From the NCBI RefSeq assembly GCF_051859565.1, contig NZ_JBHYFK010000007.1, forward strand, positions 124,001 to 188,000: a stretch of DNA of 64,000 bases, read 5' to 3'. The first letter of the stretch is position 1. Each line of letters begins with the position of its first letter. The DNA is from Glycocaulis sp051859565 (GTDB lineage: Bacteria; Pseudomonadota; Alphaproteobacteria; Caulobacterales; Maricaulaceae). The notes beneath the pieces are model-generated. The model made no database searches. It worked only from the letters and a program-made list of their open reading frames with translations, and had not been told where the DNA came from. Made by a program: the position numbers and the translations under genes. This document shows, in pieces, positions 22,165-33,799 of this stretch.

Positions 22165-24413
22165 CTACCGCCGTCGTCTGGACTTGTTGCCCCTGTCCCG
22201 GCCCGCCGGAGGGCGTCCGCCCTTGCGGCGCCCCATCGGCTTTCTGCCCGGTTCAGGCGGGGTCAGTATGTCCACCAGCAGGCCGCCCGTCACGGGTGTT
22301 GCTTCGCTAAGCCGCACATTGACATTCATGCCCAGCCGGTAGGTTGCACCGGTATTCTCCCCGATAAGGGCGTGTGCGGACGGATCGTGATGGAAATATT
22401 CCCGGCCCAGCCGCGATACCGGGCAGAGCGCATCAGCCCCGGTTTCGCTCAGACGGATAAAGGCGCCAAAGCGGGTGACGCCGGTAATGCGCCCCTCAAA
22501 TTCCGCGCCCACCCGGTCAGCGAGGAAGCCGGCAATGAAGCGGTCGGTCGCGTCGCGCTCGGCGGCCATGGCGCGGCGTTCATTCGAGGTCGTCTCCTCG
22601 GCGATCACCTGCAGCGAGGCGCGCTCCTCGTCGGTCGTGCCGTCGCGGCCCAGCTTGAAGGCGTGGATCAGCGCGCGGTGAACCGTGAGGTCTGCATAGC
22701 GCCGGATCGGCGAGGTGAAGTGCGCGTATTTTTCCAGATTCAGCCCGAAATGGCCCAGATTGCGCGTGTCATAGATGGCCTGTGACTGGCTGCGCAGCAC
22801 CACCTCGTTGACGGTCTCGTAGTGCGGCCCGTCCTTTGCCCGCTCCAGCACCTGATTGAAGCGCTTGGTCGTCAGGCGTTCACCGCGTGCCCAGCTAAGC
22901 CCCACGGTCGGCAGGAAGTCGGAAAGGGCCTCGATCTTCTCGGTGCCGGGCTCGTCATGGACGCGATAGATGAGGGGCGTGCGGGCGGCTTCCAGTGCTT
23001 CTGCAGCGGCGACATTGGCCTGGATCATCATCTCTTCGATCAGCTTGTGGGCGTCGAAGCGTTCGCGCCGTTCCACCGCGATCACCGAGCCATCCTCGCC
23101 AATGCGTACCTTGCGTTCGGGCGCATCGATTTCCAGCGGCTCGCGCACCGCGCGCGCCTTTTGAAGCGCGGCATAAGCGCCCCAGAGGGGTTCGAGCACG
23201 TGTTTTTTGAGCGTTTCCGCTTTGCCGGTGCCCTGGCCGTCAATGGCGGCCTGCGCCTCCTCATAGGAGAGCTTGGCCGCCGAGCGCATCCAGCCGCGCA
23301 GGAAGCGGTGGGCGCGCTTGTTGCCATTGCGGTCGAACACCATGCGCACGGCGAGGCAGGGACGGTTCTCGCCCTCGCGCAGCGAACACAGATCGTTGGA
23401 CAGGCGCTCTGGCAGCATCGGCACCACACGGTCTGGCAGATAGACCGACACGCCGCGCTTCCTCGCGCCCTTGTCGAGCGCTGAACCGCCCTGCACATAG
23501 GCGGCCACGTCTGCGATGGCGACGATAACTACCCAGCCGCCCTTATTGGCCGGATCATCGTCCGGTGCAGCCCAGACCGCATCGTCATGGTCCCTGGCGT
23601 CTGCCGGGTCGATGGTGATGAGGGGGATGCCGGTCAGGTCTTCGCGGTCCTTGGCCGTCACCGGCTTGATGGCCCGCACTTCCTTTCCTTCGGCATCGCC
23701 AAAGCCTTGCGGGATGCCATGTTCGGCCAGGGCGATGATCGACCCGGCGCGCGGGCTGTCCGCGCTGCCGATGACTTCCTCGATGGCGCCGGTCTTGAGC
23801 CCGTGCGCGCGTTCGGAGGCGAGGCGCACCATCACCAGATCGCCATCCTTCGCGCCTGTGCCTTCGCCCTTGGCGGGGATCAGCTCGTGCTTGGTGCGCC
23901 GGTCCACCGGCACCAGCCGCGCGCCGCCGCGCCCGGTCTCTCGATAGACGCACAAAATGCGGTGCGCAGACTGGCCGAGCGTGCGCATGACGGTGGCGAA
24001 GTATTCATCGCCGTCCTTTTCCAGGCGCGCCAGAAACTTGTCGCCAATGCCCAGCGCGCTTTCGCGCCTGCCGCCCTTGCCCTGACCGGGCGCCAGCCGG
24101 ATGACGGGACTTTCGCCGACGCCCCGCACCGCGCGGCACAGCATCTCGCCATCGACATCCCGGTCGACGATCTCCACCACGGTCACGGGCGGCAGGCCGC
24201 CACGTATGGCATAGGATTTCTGCCCTGTGCGGGTGATCTCGCCATCTGTTTCCAGCACTTTGAGCGCGGATTTCAGGGCAATCTTCGCATCCCCGCGCAA
24301 GGCCAGAGACCGCGCGATCTCGCGCTTAGTGAAGCGGCCTTCGCCCAGCCGGATCGCTTCCAGCAGGGCTTCGCGGGTAAACCCGCCATCGCGGAACGGA
24401 TCATTTTCGCGGC

Positions 24414-24417
<4 letters not shown>
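22165..24417 (-). CDS. rnr: ribonuclease R
   Basis: A 750-residue RNase II/R exoribonuclease, usual length. An N-terminal winged-helix region (EALLEAIRLGEGRFTKREIA) precedes cold-shock domains. The RNB catalytic domain starts at LITIDPADARDHDDAVWAAP with the metal-binding aspartates, and has FTSPIRRYADLTVHRALIHA. A C-terminal S1 domain reads FEGRITGVTRFGAFIRLSET. The tail is Lys/Arg/Gly-rich. It degrades structured RNA 3' to 5' and acts in RNA quality control. The ATG overlaps the topA stop by 4 bp. Confidence 0.97.
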
Positions 24418-27044
<2,627 letters not shown>

Positions 27045-27177
27045 GAAATGCTATAGGCCCTTTGCATGAGGGATGGGGCTGGCCGCCCGGCGCGCGAAAG
27101 TGGGGGTGGTTCCGGCGCAAGTCAACATGGCCGGATATCGTCATCGCAAGATGCAAGTTAAAGGTGTGAGCGTTATA

Positions 27178-27196
27178 AATTGCACGTTAAGCAATT
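27178..27196. repeat. inverted repeat AATTGC-N7-GCAATT
   Basis: Six-base perfect arms around ACGTTAA in the 196-bp AT-richer spacer between topA and the small plus-strand gene. It may be a regulator site for either promoter; no known factor is recognised. Confidence 0.35.
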
Positions 27197-27240
27197 TTCC
27201 GCTAACTGGGTGGACAGCAGATTGAGCGGGTTCCTCTCCG

Positions 27241-27444
27241 ATGAAAAACGACTCAACAGACTTGCCGGCCGGTGCGTCATCCAATCTGGTTGCCGATTAC
27301 CTCATCGACCTGTTGCGGTCGATGGCCGCACTGGCGGACACCGCCGGACTGGAGCAGTCAAAACTGGCGATAGACCGAGCACTGGACGCCGTTCTATCGG
27401 AGAAGGACGCTGACGGGAGCGGCCGGATGGCATCAACAGGCTAG
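27241..27444 (+). CDS. small hypothetical protein
   Basis: A 67-residue open frame between divergent topA and convergent dprA. The core NLVADYLIDLLRSMAALADT, AGLEQSKLAIDRALDAVLSE looks like a real helical protein of about two helices, not a shadow frame, since no gene overlaps most of it. The ribosome-binding site is weak. The last 12 bases overlap the end of dprA tail to tail. An inverted repeat AATTGC-N7-GCAATT lies upstream at 27178-27196. Function is unknown; it could still be spurious. Confidence 0.45.
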   Translation: MKNDSTDLPAGASSNLVADYLIDLLRSMAALADTAGLEQSKLAIDRALDAVLSEKDADGSGRMASTG

Positions 27445-28554
27445 GCGCACCATCCCGCCGGGGTCCACTTCGCAGCGTCCGGCCAGTTCCAGCTCTACCA
27501 GAGCAGCGGCCACGATGCGGGCAGGCGCGCCAGACAGGCGTACCAGCTCGTCGCGTGAGATGGGCGCGGGCGAGAGCAGGGCGGCAACGCGTTCGCGAAC
27601 GGCATCGGTGGCGCCATTGTCCTCTGTATCCAGCAAGGGTTCGTCCTCATAACCGGCGCGTTCGCGCTCTTGCACATTGTCCCGGCGCAGGCCGGAGAGG
27701 ATGGTGATGACATCATCGGCGCACTCAATCAGGGCTGCGCCTTCGCGCAGGAGCCGGTTGGTGCCCTTGGCGCGGGGATCGAGCGGGGAGCCGGGAACGG
27801 CCATCACTTCGCGCCCCTGTTCGAGCGCATAGCGCGCCGTGATGAGCGAACCGGACCGCTCGGCGGCTTCCACGATGACAACGCCCATGGACAGCCCGGA
27901 GATCAGCCGGTTGCGGCGTGGAAAGTCGCGCGCCTGCGGGGAGTAGCCGGGCGGGGATTCGCTGACCAGCAGGCCCTGTCCGGCGATGGCCGCGTGCAGA
28001 TCGCGGTGCTCTGGCGGGTAGACGTTGGTCAGCCCACCCGCGAGCACCGCCACGGTGCCCGTGTTGATCGTTGCCGCATGTGCCGCGCCATCTATGCCGC
28101 GCGCCAGACCGGAGACCACGACAATACCGTGCTCACCGAGGCCGCGTGCCAGATCACCGGCAAAGCGCAAACCCACGCCCGATGCGCTGCGCGCGCCTAC
28201 GATGGCGCAGGCCGTGCGGTCAGTCAGATCAAGCGGGCCTAAAGTGGTGATGACGGGTGGGGGCGGATCAAGTACGGCCAGTCCCGCCGGGAAGTCCGGC
28301 TCGCACGCACACAATAGCCGCGCGCCGATCCTGTCCAGCCAGTCGAGTTCGGCCTCCGCTTCATCGCGTGAGGCAGGCACCAGCGCGATCGAGCGGCCAC
28401 CCTTTTTCGCCAAGGCGGGCAGGGCATCCAGAGCGTCTTCGGCGGTCTTGAAACGCTTGATGAGCTCGTTGAAGGTGACGGGGCCAACCCCGCGCGTGCG
28501 CGCCAGTCTCAGCCAGGCGGTGCGCCCGGCGGGGCTGAGCGGCGTGCGCTTCAC
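27433..28554 (-). CDS. dprA: DNA-processing protein DprA
   Basis: A 373-residue DprA/Smf protein that loads RecA on incoming single-stranded DNA during transformation. An N-terminal helical SAM-like part (LRLARTRGVGPVTFNELIKR) precedes the Rossmann-like core with CAIVGARSASGVGLRFAGDL, VVSGLARGIDGAAHAATI, VAVLAGGLTNVYPPEHRDL and the SEsPPG-type segment. The C-terminal winged helix includes PISRDELVRLSGAPARIVAA. Its ATG overlaps the plsY stop by 4 bp. Other competence genes are not in the window. Confidence 0.96.
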   Translation of the reverse strand: MKRTPLSPAGRTAWLRLARTRGVGPVTFNELIKRFKTAEDALDALPALAKKGGRSIALVPASRDEAEAELDWLDRIGARLLCACEPDFPAGLAVLDPPPPVITTLGPLDLTDRTACAIVGARSASGVGLRFAGDLARGLGEHGIVVVSGLARGIDGAAHAATINTGTVAVLAGGLTNVYPPEHRDLHAAIAGQGLLVSESPPGYSPQARDFPRRNRLISGLSMGVVIVEAAERSGSLITARYALEQGREVMAVPGSPLDPRAKGTNRLLREGAALIECADDVITILSGLRRDNVQERERAGYEDEPLLDTEDNGATDAVRERVAALLSPAPISRDELVRLSGAPARIVAAALVELELAGRCEVDPGGMVRLAC

Positions 28555-29150
28555 GCCTTCTTCGCCCCGATGCGCGGTTCCTCACCGCGAACGAGGCGCG
28601 CGATATTCTCCTTGTGCCGCCACCACAGCAGCGCGGCGAGAAACAGGGCCAGTAGCGCCACGTCCGGCCGGCCAAAGGCCAGCGCCAGCAGCGGCGCGAA
28701 GGCTGAAGCGGTCAGCGCGCTAAGGGACGAGATACGGAAAACCAGCGCCATGCCGAGCCATGTGGCGCAGACCAGCAGGCCAACCGGCCACAGCACGGCG
28801 AGCAGGACGCCAAGGAATGTCGCCACGCCCTTGCCGCCCTTGAAGCCGAGCCAGACCGGGAAGCAATGGCCCAGAAAGGCTGCGCCGCCGGCGATGAGGC
28901 CAGCAGTGGGCGAGACGGCGAAGGTGAAGATGAGCGCGGCGATGCCCGCCTTGCCGCTATCAAGCACCAGAGTGGCGAGCGCGAGATCCTTGCGGCCCGT
29001 GCGCAGCACGTTCGTCGCGCCGATATTGCCGGAGCCTACCGTGCGGATATCGCCCAGCCCTGCGAGCTTTACCAGCACCAGGCCAAAGGGGATGGAGCCG
29101 AGCAGATAGCCGCCAATCGCAGCGAGGATCAGAAACAGTTCGGCTGGCAA
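28551..29150 (-). CDS. plsY: acyl-phosphate:glycerol-3-phosphate acyltransferase
   Basis: A 199-residue polytopic membrane enzyme. The three PlsY motifs are visible: GYLLGSIPFGLVLVKL with the catalytic Ser/Pro, RTVGSGNIGATNVLRTGRK, and HCFPVWLGFKGGKGVATFLG. It acylates glycerol-3-phosphate from acyl-phosphate as the first step of phospholipid synthesis. It follows the dihydroorotase-like gene by 5 bp and overlaps dprA by 4 bp, so pyrB, pyrC-like, plsY and dprA form one operon. Confidence 0.97.
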   Translation of the reverse strand: MPAELFLILAAIGGYLLGSIPFGLVLVKLAGLGDIRTVGSGNIGATNVLRTGRKDLALATLVLDSGKAGIAALIFTFAVSPTAGLIAGGAAFLGHCFPVWLGFKGGKGVATFLGVLLAVLWPVGLLVCATWLGMALVFRISSLSALTASAFAPLLALAFGRPDVALLALFLAALLWWRHKENIARLVRGEEPRIGAKKA

Positions 29151-29155
29151 GAGGC

Positions 29156-30439
29156 TTACTCCGCAAATCCGGGCCGGGCGTACACCATGGCCCCGTCAAC
29201 GATACTCAGCAAGACACGGCCCTGGAGGCGGCGGCCCGAGAAGGCGGATGGCGCGGGGCTTTCCAGCCCGTCTTTGCCGTAAACATTGGGCGTTTGCGGG
29301 TCGAACAGCACCAGATCGGCCGGCGCGCCTTCTTCCAGCCGCCCCTGCGGCAGGCCCAGCAATTCGGCCGGATTGCTGGTGAGGGCTTTCAGGCCCGCGG
29401 CCAGCGGCAACTGGCCGTCGGCGTCCAGCGTACACAGGACGGGGATCAAAGCTTCAAGGCTGGATGATCCGGGCGCCGCATCGGAGAAGGGATTGGCCTT
29501 GGCCTCCAGCGCGACCGGCGTGTGGTCGGAGACAATCACGTCAATCAGCCCGTCAGCGATGGCGGCCAGCAGCGCCTGCCGGTCGGCTTCGCTGCGCAGA
29601 GGCGGGTCGAGCCGGTAGGCCGGGTCCAGCCCGCCCATATCCACTTCGTTGAAGAGCAAATGAGTGAGCGGCGCGCTGGCAGCGACATCCAGCCCGCGCT
29701 TGCGGGCGGCTTTCAACGCGTCGAGCCCGTCAGCGGTCGTCAGGCGTTCAAAGAGGATGCGCGCGCCGGTCAGCTCGGCGAGGCCAGCGAGGCGTTCCAC
29801 GCCAAGGCGCTGGGAAATGCCCGGACGCGCGGATAGGCCGAGGCGCACTGCCATCGCGCTTTCATGGGCGATGGTCCCGGCGGAGAGATGCATGTCTTCC
29901 GCCGTCAGCCCCACCCAGGCGTCAAACGCGCTGGCATAGCTTAAAAGATTGCGCAGGAAGCGGGTGTCCGCGATCAGATCACCGCCATCAGAGACCAGCG
30001 CCGCACCGGCGCGCAGCATGAGACCGATCTCGGCCATGTCGCCAGCTTGTGTATGCGTGCGCGCCGCGCCCAAGAGGCGCACCGGCGCGTGCAGGGCGCG
30101 AAAGCCGATCCAGTCAATGTCTTCAGGCCGGGTGAGGCCAGCGCCACTGGATGAGGACAGGACCAGCGTGCCGACACCCCCTGCGGCAGCAGCACGGATG
30201 GTGGTGTCGAGGCTTTCAATGCCGGAGCGGCCCGGCTCAGCGGCGCGCGCGCCGATATCGATGAGGGCCGGGCTGAGCACCGCACCATCCGCCTCGATAA
30301 TCTGGTCTTCCGCATCCGGGGAGAGACCGGGGCCGATAGCGTCGATCACGCCGTTCTCGACGCGCAGATCGCCTTCTCTGTCGCGCCCCGATGCCGGGTC
30401 GATCAGGCGCGCGCCCGCGATGAAGATACCGCCGCTCAT
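29156..30439 (-). CDS. dihydroorotase-like protein, probably catalytically inactive
   Basis: A 427-residue amidohydrolase-fold protein of the type paired with aspartate transcarbamoylase. Active type I dihydroorotases carry DxHxH after the first beta-strand; here the equivalent reads LSPALIDIGARAAEPG, so both histidines are lost. The later HAED-type histidine is also replaced (VGLTAEDMHLSAG), while SDHTP near the C-terminus is kept. This loss pattern matches the non-catalytic PyrC'/PyrX proteins that hold PyrB in an active dodecamer in Pseudomonas. It overlaps pyrB by 4 bp. A functional dihydroorotase must be encoded elsewhere if the pathway is complete. Confidence 0.85.
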   Translation of the reverse strand: MSGGIFIAGARLIDPASGRDREGDLRVENGVIDAIGPGLSPDAEDQIIEADGAVLSPALIDIGARAAEPGRSGIESLDTTIRAAAAGGVGTLVLSSSSGAGLTRPEDIDWIGFRALHAPVRLLGAARTHTQAGDMAEIGLMLRAGAALVSDGGDLIADTRFLRNLLSYASAFDAWVGLTAEDMHLSAGTIAHESAMAVRLGLSARPGISQRLGVERLAGLAELTGARILFERLTTADGLDALKAARKRGLDVAASAPLTHLLFNEVDMGGLDPAYRLDPPLRSEADRQALLAAIADGLIDVIVSDHTPVALEAKANPFSDAAPGSSSLEALIPVLCTLDADGQLPLAAGLKALTSNPAELLGLPQGRLEEGAPADLVLFDPQTPNVYGKDGLESPAPSAFSGRRLQGRVLLSIVDGAMVYARPGFAE

Positions 30440-31398
30440 GGCACCATCTCCTGCATGCCGCGCCCTGCAAGCAGTTCCAGCACCGCCATGCGCACGGCGA
30501 CGCCTGCCTCCACCTGATCGAGAATGACGGAAATGTCCGTGTCGTCGGCCAGTGCGGATGTGATTTCGATGCCCCGGTTCATCGGCCCTGGATGCATGAC
30601 GATGCAGCCCTCATTGGCCAGCGACAGGCGGGCATGGTCGAGGCCGTAGATTGCCGCGTATTCGCGTGCAGACGGGATCAGGCCGGAGCTCATGCGCTCG
30701 CGCTGCAGGCGCAGCACCATCACCGCGTCACAGCCCTCAATGGCCGCCTCAACCGAATGGAATACAGATGCGCCCCAGCGGTCGGCATCGGCGGGCAGCA
30801 GGCTGGCGGGGCCGCACAGGCGGATATCGGCATTCATCAGCGAGAGCAGGGCGACATTGGAACGCGCGACGCGTGAATGGAGAATATCGCCGATAATCGC
30901 GATGCGCTTGCCGCCGATATCGCCGAGGTGTTCGCCCAGCGTGAACAGGTCCAGCAGGGCCTGTGTCGGGTGCTCATTGGCGCCGTCACCGGCATTGATG
31001 GTGGAGATGCCGGTCGTGCGCTGGAAAAACTCCGCCGCGCCGGGGCTCTGATGGCGCACCACCAGCAGGTCAGGCTGCATGGCCGCCAGCGTGTTGGCGG
31101 TGTCGGCGAGCGTTTCGCCCTTTTTCAGCGAGGCATTGCCAGCGGAGAAGTTCACCACATCCGCGCCAAGGCGCTTGGCGGCGATCTCGAAGCTGGCGAG
31201 CGTGCGCGTGGACGCCTCGAAGAACAGATTGATGACCGTCAGCCCTTTAAGGCTGGGGTGCTTCTTGTCCTCGGTCCGGTTGCGGGCGAGATGCGCGCGG
31301 GCGCTGTCGAAAATGAGTTCCAGATCAACGCGGTTGAGAGCGGACGCCGCTATCAGTCCGCGATGGGGGAAGGTGTAGCTGTATTCACCCTGTCCCAT
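30436..31398 (-). CDS. pyrB: aspartate carbamoyltransferase catalytic subunit
   Basis: A 320-residue ATCase making N-carbamoyl-aspartate in pyrimidine synthesis. The carbamoyl-phosphate site has FFEASTRTLASFEIAAKRLG (STRT), the loop NASLKKGETLADT supplies the Ser/Lys, HPTQALLDLFTLGEHLGDI follows, and MHPGPMNRGIEI supplies the Arg. The N-terminus HRGLIAASALNRVDLELIFD is family-typical. It leads the pyrB/pyrC-like/plsY/dprA operon. A regulatory pyrI is not present, consistent with the class that uses a PyrC-like partner. Confidence 0.97.
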   Translation of the reverse strand: MGQGEYSYTFPHRGLIAASALNRVDLELIFDSARAHLARNRTEDKKHPSLKGLTVINLFFEASTRTLASFEIAAKRLGADVVNFSAGNASLKKGETLADTANTLAAMQPDLLVVRHQSPGAAEFFQRTTGISTINAGDGANEHPTQALLDLFTLGEHLGDIGGKRIAIIGDILHSRVARSNVALLSLMNADIRLCGPASLLPADADRWGASVFHSVEAAIEGCDAVMVLRLQRERMSSGLIPSAREYAAIYGLDHARLSLANEGCIVMHPGPMNRGIEITSALADDTDISVILDQVEAGVAVRMAVLELLAGRGMQEMVP

Positions 31399-31463
31399 TC
31401 AAGCACTCCGCCTCGATTGCGGTTGCGCGGTATAGTGGTGTGCGCGCCGCCCGGCAATAGACC

Positions 31464-32402
31464 CTAACCCAAAAGCGTCAGCGCGGTGAGGACCGGCAGG
31501 GCAATCGCGCTGGCCAGAACCGTGAGCGTGATCATGCCGGCCGTCAGCCCGGTTTCTCCGTCGAACTCGGTAGCCACCGCGTACACAAACGCCGCTGATG
31601 GCCCGCCCGTGGCCAGTACCAGCAGGGTTTCCGCATTGCCGTTTATGCCCAGCATGCCTGCGGCCACGAGCACGAATAGCGGGATGACAACCGACCGGAT
31701 CGCCGCCGCGCTGAACAGTAGACGGATGCGGCCCTTGAGGGCTGCGAAATCCAGCCCCGCCCCCATGCAGATGAGTACCAGTGCCAGCGAACCGTATCCC
31801 GCGAGATCCAGCGGAGAGAGCAGGGTGTCCACCGCTTCTGCGGTCATTAGCGGGGGCATTAGCGGCCAGATCAGCGCGGTGGCCACGGCCAGCAGGCAGG
31901 CTATCAGGACCGGGTCCCTCGCCAGAGCAGGCAGCGCCTTTCGCATGCCGCCATCGCGCGTGCCGGCAAAGGCCATGACGATGATGATGGTCGCCAGCAC
32001 CAACGCGGGCGCTGCGATGGTTCCTGTCCATTGCGTGGAGGCTGCCCCCTGCAGCCGGTCAGCCAGCGTGAAGAACAGGACCACGTTCCACACGCAGCAC
32101 ACCGCCACCAGCGCCGCCGTCTCGCGGGCTGTGGCTTTGAGCAGTCTTGCCACGCCCAGCGACAGGATGAGCGCCAGCAAAATTCCGCCTGCTGACAGGG
32201 CGATGACGGGCAGGGCGCCGGCCTGCGTCAGGTCTGCGCGCGCGATGGTCACGAACAATATGCAAGGCAGAAGTACGCGGTAATTGAGAAGATTGATGCC
32301 GCGCCACTGACCGTCAGGAATGACCTGCCAGCGCCGAAGTGCGTAGCCCAGGGCGACCAGCACGAAGGCCGGAAAGAAGACGGCGAGTATGTGCAGGGTC
32401 AT
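31464..32402 (-). CDS. AEC-family transporter
   Basis: A 312-residue auxin-efflux-carrier-type permease with about ten membrane segments. Family traits are the N-terminal FFPAFVLVALGYALRRWQVI, a YRVLLPCILFVTIARADLTQ stretch and the C-terminal ATGGPSAAFVYAVATEFDG. Bacterial AEC proteins carry malate or other organic anions, or amino acids; the substrate here is unknown. It is a tandem paralogue of the next gene upstream, overlapping it by 4 bp. The C-terminal transport domain is complete. Confidence 0.85.
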   Translation of the reverse strand: MTLHILAVFFPAFVLVALGYALRRWQVIPDGQWRGINLLNYRVLLPCILFVTIARADLTQAGALPVIALSAGGILLALILSLGVARLLKATARETAALVAVCCVWNVVLFFTLADRLQGAASTQWTGTIAAPALVLATIIIVMAFAGTRDGGMRKALPALARDPVLIACLLAVATALIWPLMPPLMTAEAVDTLLSPLDLAGYGSLALVLICMGAGLDFAALKGRIRLLFSAAAIRSVVIPLFVLVAAGMLGINGNAETLLVLATGGPSAAFVYAVATEFDGETGLTAGMITLTVLASAIALPVLTALTLLG

Positions 32403-33316
32403 AGCGCGGCAATCGCTATCCAGATGGGCATGGTGATGGCGGCGAGCAGGGTGGTGGCGGTGACGTGGCCTGCCATCATCTCCGCATCCCCGCCCATTTC
32501 ACGCGCCAGCACATAGGCGGCGGCTGCGCCCGGTGTCGCGCCGATCCCTACCAGCACGGCCAGCGCTACGCCCTCCACGCCCAGCAGAATGCCCAGCGCG
32601 TAGAAGACTGCAGGCGCGATGAGCAGCTTCGCCGTCACCGAGAGCGAGATAATGCCGGGACGGGCGCGCAGGGAGGTGAAATCCAGCCCCGCCCCGATGG
32701 TCAGAAGAATGAGCGGCAGGGAGGCGCGCCCTGCAAGGTCCAGCGTGTCGGCGACCGGCCCGCTCTGGAACACGCCGGCCACATTCGCGGCAAGGCCTGC
32801 CAGACAGCCGATAATGATCGGGTTGGTGATGATGCGCAGGCCGACGCGTTTCAGGTTGGGCACGTGATCGCTTCTGCCCCACACGGTCATCACCGCCACG
32901 CACATCACATTGACCAGCGGCACGGTAGGCGCAAAGGCAAGAGCGGCCAGCGCTGCGCCTTCCTCGCCAAACGCGGCAGGCGCGAGCGCCAGCAGCACGA
33001 AGCCGTTCCAGCGCACCCCGCCCTGAAAGAGGCTGGTATAGACCGGCCCCGGCATGGGCAGGAGGCGGAAGGCGAGCATGATCACGCCCATGGCCAGAAA
33101 TCCGCCAGCCGCCGCCAGCATGAAGCTGCCCGCCGGTACGCTGGCATAATCGGCCCGGCTGATCGTGATGAAGAGGAAGGCGGGCATCAGCGCCTGATAG
33201 GAGAGCTTGTTGATTCCGCCCCAGAGCGGCGCTGCCACCAGCCCGGACCGGCGCAAGGCCCACCCCAGAGCGATCACCCCAAACACCGGGAAAAGGGCGA
33301 TGACGACCGGGCTCAT
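32399..33316 (-). CDS. AEC-family transporter (tandem paralogue)
   Basis: A 305-residue paralogue of the downstream AEC gene: FPVFGVIALGWALRRSGLVA and YQALMPAFLFITISRADYAS align with its neighbour's N-terminus. It also has GATPGAAAAYVLAREMGGDA near the C-terminus. Overlaps of 4 bp on both sides (with ruvX and with the second AEC gene) show a tight three-gene unit. Tandem duplication followed by divergence is likely; the pair may form separate carriers or a heteromer. The substrate is unknown. Confidence 0.85.
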   Translation of the reverse strand: MSPVVIALFPVFGVIALGWALRRSGLVAAPLWGGINKLSYQALMPAFLFITISRADYASVPAGSFMLAAAGGFLAMGVIMLAFRLLPMPGPVYTSLFQGGVRWNGFVLLALAPAAFGEEGAALAALAFAPTVPLVNVMCVAVMTVWGRSDHVPNLKRVGLRIITNPIIIGCLAGLAANVAGVFQSGPVADTLDLAGRASLPLILLTIGAGLDFTSLRARPGIISLSVTAKLLIAPAVFYALGILLGVEGVALAVLVGIGATPGAAAAYVLAREMGGDAEMMAGHVTATTLLAAITMPIWIAIAAL

Positions 33317-33774
33317 GCTTCCGGCACGCCTTCGGCGATACGCAGGAGCGCGTCCTCGAGGATCACGGCGGCGGCTTCGGCGTCGATCATTTCCTTGTGG
33401 CGGTGAATGGGTATGCCCGCTTCGGAGAGGGTTTCACCCGCCTCGAAGGTGGAAAGCCGCTCATCCTGATAGGCAATCGGCAGGTCACGCAGACGCAGGA
33501 GATTGGTGGCGAGCGAGCGGGCAGACTGTGCGCGCCGTCCATCACCGCCATCCATGTGCAGGGGCAGGCCGATAATCAGCCCCTTGCAGGCGCGCTCGTC
33601 ATAAAGCTTGAAGATCCGCGCGGCGTCCTCGGAGAATTTCATGCGCTCAATCGTCTCAATCGGGCTGACCAGCGTACGGTCTGAATTGCACGCGGCAACG
33701 CCAATTGTGCGTGTGCCGGGATCCAGCGCCATGAGCGGTCCTTTTGGCAGCAAGGCCGGGTGCAGGAAAATCAT
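33313..33774 (-). CDS. ruvX: Holliday junction resolvase-like YqgF/RuvX
   Basis: A 153-residue RNase H-fold protein. LMALDPGTRTIGVAACNSD provides the first catalytic aspartate, GLIIGLPLHMDGGDG the GLP loop, YQDERLSTFEAGETL the glutamate region, and MIDAEAAAVILEDAL the last aspartate. The family acts in pre-16S rRNA 5' maturation (YqgF) and has resolvase-like activity. The first methionine codon is 14 codons before the conserved MALDPG; a start at that internal ATG is possible. It overlaps the AEC gene by 4 bp. Confidence 0.93.
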   Translation of the reverse strand: MIFLHPALLPKGPLMALDPGTRTIGVAACNSDRTLVSPIETIERMKFSEDAARIFKLYDERACKGLIIGLPLHMDGGDGRRAQSARSLATNLLRLRDLPIAYQDERLSTFEAGETLSEAGIPIHRHKEMIDAEAAAVILEDALLRIAEGVPEA

Positions 33775-33799
33775 GGCGCTGGGAATGCTCCGGCTGGGT

